Of a DNA stretch of 9,204 nt, positions 1-6,822 are shown one piece after another. Each line of letters starts with the position of its first letter. Position 1 is the first letter of the stretch. The notes under the pieces are model-generated. The model searched no databases. It saw nothing but the letters and a program-made list of their open reading frames with translations, and was not told where the DNA came from. Both the position numbers and the translations under genes were made by a program. Location of the stretch: the NCBI GenBank assembly GCA_007128755.1, contig SKWV01000229.1:1-9204 (forward strand), in the 5' to 3' direction. Origin of the DNA: Trueperaceae bacterium (GTDB lineage Bacteria; Deinococcota; Deinococci; Deinococcales; Trueperaceae).

Positions 1-95
1 AGGGCGCGCATCGTGACGTCACCCAGGTTGCCGATCGGCGTGGGGACGAGCGTGAGGCGACGGCCTTCGGGTCGATCGTCGGGTCCGGCGCTCAC
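1..95 (-). CDS. rsmI: RsmI, 16S rRNA (cytidine-1402-2'-O)-methyltransferase, N-terminal fragment
   Basis: Reading the minus strand from GTG at 95-93 gives 31 codons before the window edge. After about 13 non-conserved residues comes LTLVPTPIGNLGDVTMRAL, the hallmark N-terminal strand and SAM-binding loop of RsmI (the family pattern is LYLVPTPIGNLxDITLRAL). The family 2'-O-methylates C1402 of 16S rRNA in the ribosomal P site, using S-adenosylmethionine. The GTG overlaps the TGA of the upstream small gene (GTGA, 4 nt), which suggests translational coupling. An AGGGG run lies directly against the GTG, so spacing to an SD is poor. GTG at 131-129 is an alternative in-frame start, and none exists between 95 and the conserved block. 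The rest of the enzyme lies left of the window. Identity is secure from the motif, the start less so. Confidence 0.85.
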   Translation of the reverse strand, partial: MSAGPDDRPEGRRLTLVPTPIGNLGDVTMRA

Positions 96-301
96 CCCCT
101 GCGGAGCGCGGCCGTGTAGACGGGTCCCCACCGCTTGCCTCGGCTGCGGCGACGCGCGTTGCGCCGCAACGCGGCCCGCAGCGTCGACCGGACGAGTTCC
201 GCCTCACCGACGGTCACGGTGACGATGGTGCCTTCCGGCAGCCTCACGCCCTCCGCGAGGTCGATGCGACCGTCCCGCACTATGCCCTTGAACGCGCGCA
301 T
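92..301 (-). CDS. Small AF2212-like (DUF104-type) antitoxin-family protein, orphan
   Basis: A 69-residue protein. Its first 35 residues, beginning MRAFKGIVRDGRIDLAEGV and continuing through LPEGTIVTVTV, follow the pattern of AF2212-like/DUF104 antitoxins: a short beta-rich N-terminal module of the form (V/F)xGxVxxGxIxLxEGVxLPEGTxVxV. The start is chosen by a strong ribosome binding site: GGGAGG lies 4 nt before ATG 301-299, and an upstream in-frame ATG at 346 lacks this. The C-terminal half is unusual, with an arginine-rich tail (RRNARRRSRGKR) that could contact nucleic acid. In known pairs the antitoxin is followed by a PIN-domain or other small toxin. Here the next gene is rsmI, overlapping by 4 nt, so no toxin partner is visible. 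It may be a lone regulator or simply a housekeeping co-transcript of rsmI. That it is a real gene is fairly sure, family placement is moderate and function is unknown. Confidence 0.6.
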   Translation of the reverse strand: MRAFKGIVRDGRIDLAEGVRLPEGTIVTVTVGEAELVRSTLRAALRRNARRRSRGKRWGPVYTAALRRG

Positions 302-315
302 GTGACCTCCCGACG
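302..315 (-). promoter_or_regulatory. Ribosome binding site fixing the start of the 69-aa gene
   Basis: On the minus strand the sequence just before ATG 301-299 reads CCGTCGGGAGGTCAC. GGGAGG is an almost ideal anti-SD match with about 4 nt spacing. It selects this ATG over the in-frame upstream ATG at 346. Confidence 0.65.
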
Positions 316-365
316 GCGCGCGCCCGCTCGCGGGCCTCCCGCGCACGGTCGTCGCGCCTGGCGTC

Positions 366-374
366 AGGCTATCA
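366..374 (-). promoter_or_regulatory. Putative extended -10 promoter for the antitoxin-like gene and rsmI
   Basis: The minus strand reads TGATAGCCT, an extended -10 of form TGN-TANNNT. Transcription would start near 359, giving a leader of about 58 nt before the ATG at 301 that contains the SD at 302-315. No convincing -35 box is seen. A short GC hairpin (322-335) lies in the leader. The call rests on motif only. Confidence 0.35.
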
Positions 375-410
375 GGTCGCCGGGGGACCGTGCGAGCGAC
401 CGGAAGCGGC

Positions 411-416
411 TACGAT
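411..416 (+). promoter_or_regulatory. Putative -10 box of the CsoR/CstR-family gene
   Basis: TACGAT matches the TANNNT pattern seen before other genes in this window. A start site 6-8 nt downstream would fall around 422-424, in the centre of the GC palindrome at 416-430, and would leave a leader of about 40 nt carrying the SD at 453-459. No recognisable -35 hexamer is present. Confidence 0.35.
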
Positions 417-430
417 ATCCCCCGGGGGTA
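416..430 (+). promoter_or_regulatory. Candidate CsoR/CstR operator (TATCCCC-C-GGGGGTA)
   Basis: This is a 15-bp near-perfect dyad centred on 423. Outer TA/TA and four C:G pairs match, and only the pair 418/428 is T versus G. CsoR-family repressors bind short GC-rich dyads with flanking TA, of general form TA-N-C(4-5)-G(4-5)-N-TA. The site lies 33 bp upstream of the csoR-like ATG and overlaps the putative -10 end and start site, the expected place for autorepression. It is also about 115 bp upstream of the leftward 69-aa gene. Regulation is inferred and binding is untested. Confidence 0.5.
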
Positions 431-462
431 CCGCCGCGTCCGCGCGCGGCCGAGAGGAGACC

Positions 463-753
463 ATGACCACGGGCATCGATCGACCCTTGCTCACGACCGA
501 CGACGAGGCGCGCCGCCGCGTCATCAACCGACTCCGCCGGCTCGAGGGCCAGGTGCGGGCGCTCCAGCAGATGATCGACGACGGCCGCTCCTGCCGCGAG
601 GTGCTCACGCTGCTCGCCGGCGTCCGCAGCGCCCTGAACGCGACGGGCGACGTCATCCTGGAGCACTACGCCACCGGCTGCGCCCTCGAGCTCGAACGCG
701 GCGAGACGACCGTGCGCGACCTCGTCGATGCGGTGCGGCTGGCACGCGGCTGA
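463..753 (+). CDS. CsoR/CstR/FrmR-family (DUF156) transcriptional repressor, CstR-like Cys pair
   Basis: A 96-residue all-helical repressor. RLRRLEGQVRALQQMI (residues 23-38) is the family's conserved basic first helix, followed by CREVLTLLAGVRSALN with Cys44. Family members sense Cu(I), Ni/Co, formaldehyde or persulfides through the positions x-Cys-His-Cys. Aligned without gaps, Cys44 is the first ligand. The second position (+25), His in copper sensors, is Tyr69, with a His one residue earlier (68). The third (+29) is Cys73. Two Cys 29 apart with no His between at +25 is the arrangement of CstR (Cys31/Cys60 in S. aureus), which reacts with persulfides. GAGAGGAG 4 nt before the ATG is a good SD. 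It is convergent with the SpoIID gene (14 nt apart), and no copper ATPase or sulfurtransferase gene lies beside it, so its regulon is elsewhere or limited to itself. Family is certain; the inducer is inferred. Confidence 0.93.
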   Translation: MTTGIDRPLLTTDDEARRRVINRLRRLEGQVRALQQMIDDGRSCREVLTLLAGVRSALNATGDVILEHYATGCALELERGETTVRDLVDAVRLARG

Positions 754-767
754 GGTCGCTCGCGCGG

Positions 768-1871
768 TCAGCGCTGCGCCACCGTCGCCACGCGCTGGAG
801 CGCGGTCTGCGGGTAGTAGAAGGCGAGGATCTGCGCGAAGCCGTGGCCCGCGGCCGCGAGCTCGCGGGCGCCGTACTGGCTCATGCCGACGCCGTGGCCC
901 CAGCCCTCGCCGCGCGCGACCAAGTCCCCCACCATCTGGAAGCGGGTCGACTTCAGGCCCCAGCCGCGCGCCTGGGTACGCGCGACGTTGCCGGCGAGCA
1001 CCGTGGTGCCGCCGTCGCCGACCACCTCGACGCGCGCCACGCGCCCGGAATCGCTCCACGCCAGCACCCGCACGCGCCGCACGGCGCCGACACCCTGACC
1101 GATGGCGGCGAGCGACGCCCCGACCACGGCCGGATCGAGCCGGTGCTCCCAGCGCCTGTGCGGTCCGTTCGCCGCCACGTCCTGGAACGCCTGCAGGTAG
1201 GGCAGCGACATCCCCCACACCTCGCTCGACGAGGCGATCACGCCGCCGCTGTCGGAGTGGTAGTAGGTGCGCGCGAACAACCCCCCGAACGTGAGGACCA
1301 GGCCGGTGGTGTCGGCGATCGCGACGTCGCTGCGGGGGTGCTCGGCCTCCGCGCCGCGGTAGACCTGGCAGTCGGTGGTGGCGCAGATGTCGTACGCGGC
1401 GTCGTGATCGACGTTGACGAGCGTGTACGTGCGGGCGGCGACCGCTTGCGCCTTGAGCGCCTCCAGCGGCCAGCTCGCCTGCATCTCCGACGGGACCACG
1501 CCGCGCAGGTAGCTCTCGAGGTCGAGCACGTTGATCGCCAGCACGCGTCCCGCCGAGGCGAGCAGCCGCAGCGTGCCGCGGTAGCGCCGGCCGTCGAACC
1601 GCAGCATGCCCGCCTCGGGAGCGAGGTCGAGCTGGCGACCGATCTCGCGGCCGTCGAGGACGAGGTGATCGCCGCGCACCTCGACGGGCCAGGTGAGCGC
1701 GAACGGCGTGGCGAACGGTCGGCCGTCGATGGCGCCGCGGTGCGGGCCGTCGAAGGCCACGTGGACGACGTCGCTCGTCTCGACCAGGAGCACCCGCACG
1801 AGCGGCTGCGCGCACGCCGCCGATGCCAGCAGCGCGAGGGCGAGCGCCGCGGCGAGGCGCACCACGCTCAT
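768..1871 (-). CDS. Secreted SpoIID/LytB-domain protein (peptidoglycan-acting)
   Basis: A 367-residue protein with a Sec signal peptide (short basic N-terminus, hydrophobic core about residues 5-19, likely cleavage after ACA-22). The SpoIID domain fills residues 110-355. It includes VLDLESYLRGVVPSEM (115-130), whose Glu129 corresponds to the catalytic Glu of SpoIID transglycosylases, then WPLEALKAQAVAARTYTL. A Cys pair (C163, C168 in YDICATTDCQVYRG) sits where some SpoIID enzymes bind zinc, followed by YYHSDSGG (204-210), GWGHGVGMSQYGA (323-335) and FYYP. SpoIID cleaves glycan strands during engulfment in sporulators, and LytB-type homologues modify amidase activity. In this non-sporulating context the role is probably wall remodelling. 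ATG 1869-1871 lies 8 nt after the stop of the upstream gene, with no clear SD, so expression is probably coupled. Family is sure, substrate unknown. Confidence 0.92.
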   Translation of the reverse strand: MSVVRLAAALALALLASAACAQPLVRVLLVETSDVVHVAFDGPHRGAIDGRPFATPFALTWPVEVRGDHLVLDGREIGRQLDLAPEAGMLRFDGRRYRGTLRLLASAGRVLAINVLDLESYLRGVVPSEMQASWPLEALKAQAVAARTYTLVNVDHDAAYDICATTDCQVYRGAEAEHPRSDVAIADTTGLVLTFGGLFARTYYHSDSGGVIASSSEVWGMSLPYLQAFQDVAANGPHRRWEHRLDPAVVGASLAAIGQGVGAVRRVRVLAWSDSGRVARVEVVGDGGTTVLAGNVARTQARGWGLKSTRFQMVGDLVARGEGWGHGVGMSQYGARELAAAGHGFAQILAFYYPQTALQRVATVAQR

Positions 1872-1879
1872 GGGTGGGA

Positions 1880-2299
1880 TCAGAGCTCGGCGGCGCGCGG
1901 GTGCGTGAACCGGAAGGTCCCGCTCGCGCCGTCGTACGTCATGGCGATCGTGTAGATGCCGCGGCCCTCGCGGAAGACCTCGTTCAGGAGGATCCGCTGG
2001 CCGCGCGTGAACGTCGTCTCGTAGATCATCCGCTCGGGGGTGCCTGGCGCGTTCGTCTGGAAGGAGGCGGGACGCTCGTAGAAGACCTGGACCTTGACGC
2101 TGCCGACGCGCACCTGACCGTTGATGGCGAGCGGCATGTCGTCGCGCGCGACGGTGCGGATCGGAGTCCGCGCGTAGTGGTCCTTCTTGTAGAGCACGAC
2201 CGGCGTCTGTCCGGGCACGCCGATGTACCAGCCCCGCCACTCCCCGACGGCGAAGAAGATGCCGGTGAGGATCAGGAGGAATATGACGATGTCGCGCAC
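1880..2299 (-). CDS. Unknown membrane-anchored protein, first gene of the SpoIID unit
   Basis: A 139-residue protein I do not recognise. Residues 3-18 (DIVIFLLILTGIFFAV) form one transmembrane or uncleaved signal-anchor segment. The remaining 120 residues should be outside the cytoplasm and look beta-rich, with alternating strands (VRVGSVKVQVFYE, MIYETTFTRGQRILLNEVF, GIYTIAMTYDGASGTFRF) and no cysteine. The start is GTG at 2299-2297. It has no SD, but a TATACT box ends 6 nt upstream, so the mRNA is probably leaderless and this GTG the true start. The gene ends 8 nt before the SpoIID-type gene, so the two almost certainly share a transcript. A partner or anchor role in peptidoglycan remodelling is a guess from context only. 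Coding is well supported by the clean TM, the operon spacing and the promoter position. Confidence 0.75.
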   Translation of the reverse strand: MRDIVIFLLILTGIFFAVGEWRGWYIGVPGQTPVVLYKKDHYARTPIRTVARDDMPLAINGQVRVGSVKVQVFYERPASFQTNAPGTPERMIYETTFTRGQRILLNEVFREGRGIYTIAMTYDGASGTFRFTHPRAAEL

Positions 2300-2305
2300 G
2301 CTACC

Positions 2306-2311
2306 AGTATA
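2306..2311 (-). promoter_or_regulatory. Leaderless-type -10 box for the SpoIID operon
   Basis: The minus strand reads TATACT (one mismatch from TATAAT) followed by 6 nt (GGTAGC) and the GTG start at 2299. At this spacing transcription would begin at or next to the start codon. No SD and no clear -35 element are present. Confidence 0.55.
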
Positions 2312-2354
2312 GGTGCAGGCGCCAGGCGGCCGTTGCGGAAGGTTTCACGCTCGC

Positions 2355-2390
2355 CCGCGGTGGGCCGGCCGCCACGCCGGCCCACCGCGG
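2355..2390. terminator. Perfect 15-bp GC hairpin between acnA and the SpoIID operon
   Basis: CCGCGGTGGGCCGGC (2355-2369) and its exact complement (2376-2390) flank a 6-nt loop. It begins 13 nt after the acnA stop, which is the usual place for a terminator. No T-run follows on either strand, so it is not a canonical intrinsic terminator. It may instead stop RNA polymerase without a U-tract or protect the acnA 3' end from exonucleases. It also lies upstream of the -10 box at 2306-2311 and so would insulate that promoter from acnA read-through. Confidence 0.6.
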
Positions 2391-2403
2391 AGCTCCCGCG
2401 TCT

Positions 2404-5142
<2,739 letters not shown>

Positions 5143-5249
5143 GATCTCCTCCGACGTACGGACGGCCGCGCACCTCCCGGGCGGGATGCAGGCGCCCCGG
5201 GCGAGCGCTGCGGCCTCGTTGCCACCAGTCTGCTACGCTTCAACATGAC
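5143..5249. promoter_or_regulatory. Divergent intergenic region between acnA and the winged-helix regulator
   Basis: These 107 bp must hold control elements for both genes. On the minus side the acnA leader has a strong SD (GGAGGAG, 5145-5151) and an imperfect GC hairpin (arms 5176-5183 and 5193-5201, one bulge). I see no convincing TANNNT box for acnA. On the plus side the extended -10 at 5231-5239 serves the regulator gene. No clear palindromic operator for the regulator was found. Confidence 0.5.
5231..5239 (+). promoter_or_regulatory. Extended -10 promoter (TGCTACGCT) of the winged-helix regulator
   Basis: TGC-TACGCT is a TGN extended -10. The first ATG downstream (5245) is 5 nt away, the leaderless spacing seen before mqnC. 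That ATG is out of frame with the regulator, whose own ATG (5250) is 10 nt away. No SD precedes either ATG. Confidence 0.5.
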
Positions 5250-5252
5250 ATG
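5243..5252 (+). repeat. 5-bp tandem repeat ACATG-ACATG over the start codon
   Basis: Two exact copies of ACATG abut, giving an ATG at 5245 and another at 5250 in different frames. Only the second opens the 242-residue regulator. Removing one copy would place the in-frame ATG 5 nt after the -10 box. Confidence 0.7.
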
Positions 5253-5978
5253 CCAGGCCAAGATTCACGTAGCACGCCTTCGGGCGGCGGTCGCCGGGCC
5301 GGCGAGGAGCGTCCGGCCGGCGGCGGCCGAGTCGCCGTCGTACGCGACCCCGCCGCCGCGCGCTGGCTCCTCCGCCCGGCCGGGTTACGTCAGATCGAGC
5401 CGTTCTTGGGCGTGGACCGCAGCGTCGCCGAGGCGGCCGCCGTCACCTTCGAGAAGCCCAACACCGTGCTGCGCCGCGTGGCGCGGCTCAGGCAGCTCGG
5501 CCTGATCGAGGTGGTCGAGACGGTGCGACGCGCGGGCAGGCCGGTGCGCCGGTACCGCACCACCGCCGACGTCTTCTTCATCCCCTTCGAGGCCACGGGC
5601 GCCGACGATCTCGAGGGCGCGATCGCGGAGCGCGACGCCTACCACGAGCGCCTGCTGAGGCGGAACGTCGTGCGCGCCCGCACCGAGGCGATGGGGAGTT
5701 GGGGCACGCGCGTCTACCGCGACGAGCGCGGGCGCCTCCAGGTCCAGACGGCGGTCTCTCCCGACGCCAACGTCACCCTCCTCGACGACGACATGCCCGC
5801 CGCGCTGTCCGCCTGGCGCGATCAGCTCTACCTCGACTACGCCGACGCCAAGGCGCTGCAGCGCGAGCTGTTCGACCTCGTCCTCCGCTACGGCCGCCGC
5901 CGCGGGGCGCAACGCTACGTGGTGCACGTGGGGCTCGCGGCGATCCTCGCCGACGTCGCGGACGATCGACGCGACTGA
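5250..5978 (+). CDS. Winged helix-turn-helix transcriptional regulator divergent from acnA
   Basis: A 242-residue protein. Residues 1-28 are a low-complexity Gly/Arg/Pro stretch, probably disordered. Residues 33-108 form an ArsR/MarR-like winged helix: DPAAARWLLRP, RQIEPFLGVDRSVAEAAAVT, then a recognition helix around NTVLRRVARLRQLGLIEVVETV and a wing with RRAGRPVRRYRTT. Residues 120-147 are a charged helix that may dimerise. The C-terminal part (150-242) has beta strands (GTRVYRDERGRLQVQTAV) and a helical end (DQLYLDYADAKALQRELFDLVLRYGRR) that I do not recognise as a ligand domain. No cysteine is present, so thiol or Fe-S sensing is unlikely. The divergent arrangement makes acnA a natural candidate target. 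The start at 5250 is the only in-frame ATG near the promoter, but a tandem repeat makes it ambiguous. The family is likely; effector and regulon are unknown. Confidence 0.8.
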   Translation: MPGQDSRSTPSGGGRRAGEERPAGGGRVAVVRDPAAARWLLRPAGLRQIEPFLGVDRSVAEAAAVTFEKPNTVLRRVARLRQLGLIEVVETVRRAGRPVRRYRTTADVFFIPFEATGADDLEGAIAERDAYHERLLRRNVVRARTEAMGSWGTRVYRDERGRLQVQTAVSPDANVTLLDDDMPAALSAWRDQLYLDYADAKALQRELFDLVLRYGRRRGAQRYVVHVGLAAILADVADDRRD

Positions 5979-5984
5979 TACGCT
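5976..5984 (+). promoter_or_regulatory. Extended -10 (TGATACGCT) of the small lipoprotein gene
   Basis: TGA-TACGCT is an extended -10 whose TGA is also the stop codon of the regulator gene. Six nt (GGTGCC) separate it from the ATG at 5991, and no SD is present. The lipoprotein can therefore be transcribed as a leaderless mRNA as well as by read-through. Confidence 0.5.
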
Positions 5985-5990
5985 GGTGCC

Positions 5991-6344
5991 ATGCCCTCCA
6001 TGGCCCGCTCCCCTCGCCGCCTCGCTCACGTCGTCCTGGCGCTGCTCGTATCGCTCCTGATCGCGTCGTGCGCACCGGCCGCCACGCCTCCGGCGCTCGA
6101 CACGCCCGCGGCGCAAGCGGTCGATCGCGCCGCGCACGAGGCCTACCACCGCATGGAGATCGGCCGGCTCCGCACCGGCACGTACACCACCAACGTGCTC
6201 GTCGACCTCGAGCTGCCGCAGGGCGCGCGGGTGACGGTCGAGGCCTTCAGCGACAGCGAGTACGTGCTGCGGGTGACGTCCGACGCCGTGCCGAACGCCG
6301 CGTGGCTGGTGAGCCCACGCGGCGTCGAACGCGTCTCGAGCTGA
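5991..6344 (+). CDS. Small putative lipoprotein, unknown function
   Basis: A 117-residue protein with basic N-terminus, hydrophobic core (VVLALLVSLLIAS) and lipobox I-A-S-Cys27, so it is probably exported by Sec, lipidated and anchored outside the cytoplasmic membrane. The mature part starts with a Pro/Ala-rich linker. It then has a helix (AVDRAAHEAYHRMEIGRL), the motif RTGTYTTNVLVDLELP, and strands (ARVTVEAFSDSEYVLRVTSD, AAWLVSPRGVERV). The helix-TG-YTTN-strand order resembles the C-terminal half of type IV pilin-like proteins, but the prepilin leader is replaced by a lipobox. That likeness is weak. It starts 12 nt after the regulator's stop, with its own -10 box overlapping that stop. It converges on trxA. 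An alternative ATG lies at codon 4. The lipoprotein call is good; the role is unknown. Confidence 0.75.
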   Translation: MPSMARSPRRLAHVVLALLVSLLIASCAPAATPPALDTPAAQAVDRAAHEAYHRMEIGRLRTGTYTTNVLVDLELPQGARVTVEAFSDSEYVLRVTSDAVPNAAWLVSPRGVERVSS

Positions 6345-6360
6345 CGCGCATCGGGATGTG

Positions 6361-6385
6361 ACCGCCGTCAGGTGGCGGCGGCGGT
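6361..6385. terminator. Weak hairpin at the convergent lipoprotein/trxA junction
   Basis: ACCGCCG (6361-6367) pairs with CGGCGGT (6379-6385) across an 11-nt loop. It sits between the lipoprotein stop and the last trxA codons and could end transcription from both sides. No T-tract is present, and short GC stems are common by chance in this sequence. Confidence 0.25.
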
Positions 6386-6703
6386 GACGTGCTTCTCGAG
6401 CTTCTGCAGGTACGCGCCCTTCGGGAGGGCCCCGACGATCGTCTCGACCGGCTCGCCGTCCTTGAACAGGATCACCGTAGGGATGCTCATCACGCGATAG
6501 TTCATCGCGGTCTGCTGGTTGTCGTCGACGTTCAGCTTGCCCACGCGGATCTTGCCCGCGTACTCGCTGGCGAGATCGTCGATGATCGGTCCCACCATGC
6601 GGCACGGACCGCACCACGGGGCCCAGAAGTCCACGAGCACCAAGCCCTCGCTCGTCTGGGTCTTGAAGTCGGCGTCACTGAAGGTCACGGTGTTGTCGGA
6701 CAT
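6368..6703 (-). CDS. trxA: Thioredoxin
   Basis: A 111-residue single-domain thioredoxin of normal size. It reduces protein disulfides in the cytoplasm with electrons from thioredoxin reductase. The active site is WCGPC (Trp30, Cys31, Cys34) after VLVDFWAPW, with Asp25 as the buried acid (VDFW), the cis-Pro loop at SIPT (Pro75) and the C-terminal FKDGEPVETIVGALPK strand and Gly91. All the expected catalytic residues are present and there is no signal peptide. Upstream in-frame codons exist back to 6985, but ATG 6703-6701 fits the family N-terminus and is preceded by GGGAGGGGACAGGAAC, which contains SD-like purines. It lies 119 nt downstream of the mqnC/deaminase pair on the same strand, far enough to suggest its own promoter. 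Confidence 0.97.
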   Translation of the reverse strand: MSDNTVTFSDADFKTQTSEGLVLVDFWAPWCGPCRMVGPIIDDLASEYAGKIRVGKLNVDDNQQTAMNYRVMSIPTVILFKDGEPVETIVGALPKGAYLQKLEKHVTAAAT

Positions 6704-6788
6704 GTTCCTGTCCCCTCCCGGGTCGAGGCCGCCGTCGTAGGGGCCCGCCTCGGCCTGCCGCGCGGTGCACGGCTCGTTGCGCTGGTCG

Positions 6789-6794
6789 ATCGTA
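6789..6794 (-). promoter_or_regulatory. Possible -10 box for trxA
   Basis: The minus strand reads TACGAT (TANNNT type), which would give a leader of about 80 nt before the trxA ATG. No -35 hexamer or TGN extension is visible, so this is a weak call. Confidence 0.25.
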
Positions 6795-6800
6795 AGGCGT

Positions 6801-6818
6801 CGGCGCACGTGCGCGCCG
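6801..6818. repeat. GC hairpin / palindrome after the mqn pair
   Basis: CGGCGC (6801-6806) and GCGCCG (6813-6818) are exact inverted repeats with a 6-nt loop. Inside is the 12-bp perfect palindrome GCGCACGTGCGC (6803-6814). It lies 4 nt past the deaminase stop and just before the possible trxA -10 box, so it could act as a U-less terminator of the mqn unit or a protein-binding site for trxA control. Confidence 0.4.
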
Positions 6819-6822
6819 TCGC

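Noticed and set aside
322..335. Small hairpin GCCCG-CTCG-CGGGC in the leader of the 69-aa gene
   Set aside because: A 5-bp GC stem is expected by chance at this base composition, and no T-run or second feature supports a riboswitch or attenuator.
390..1955. Long plus-strand open frame over the csoR-like and SpoIID genes
   Set aside because: It is a shadow of the SpoIID gene on the other strand and of csoR in another frame. It is Arg/Ala/Asp-rich with no motifs.
5176..5201. Possible riboswitch or iron-responsive element in the acnA leader
   Set aside because: Only a bulged GC stem is present. There is no conserved loop or known riboswitch core, so it is recorded only within the intergenic entry.
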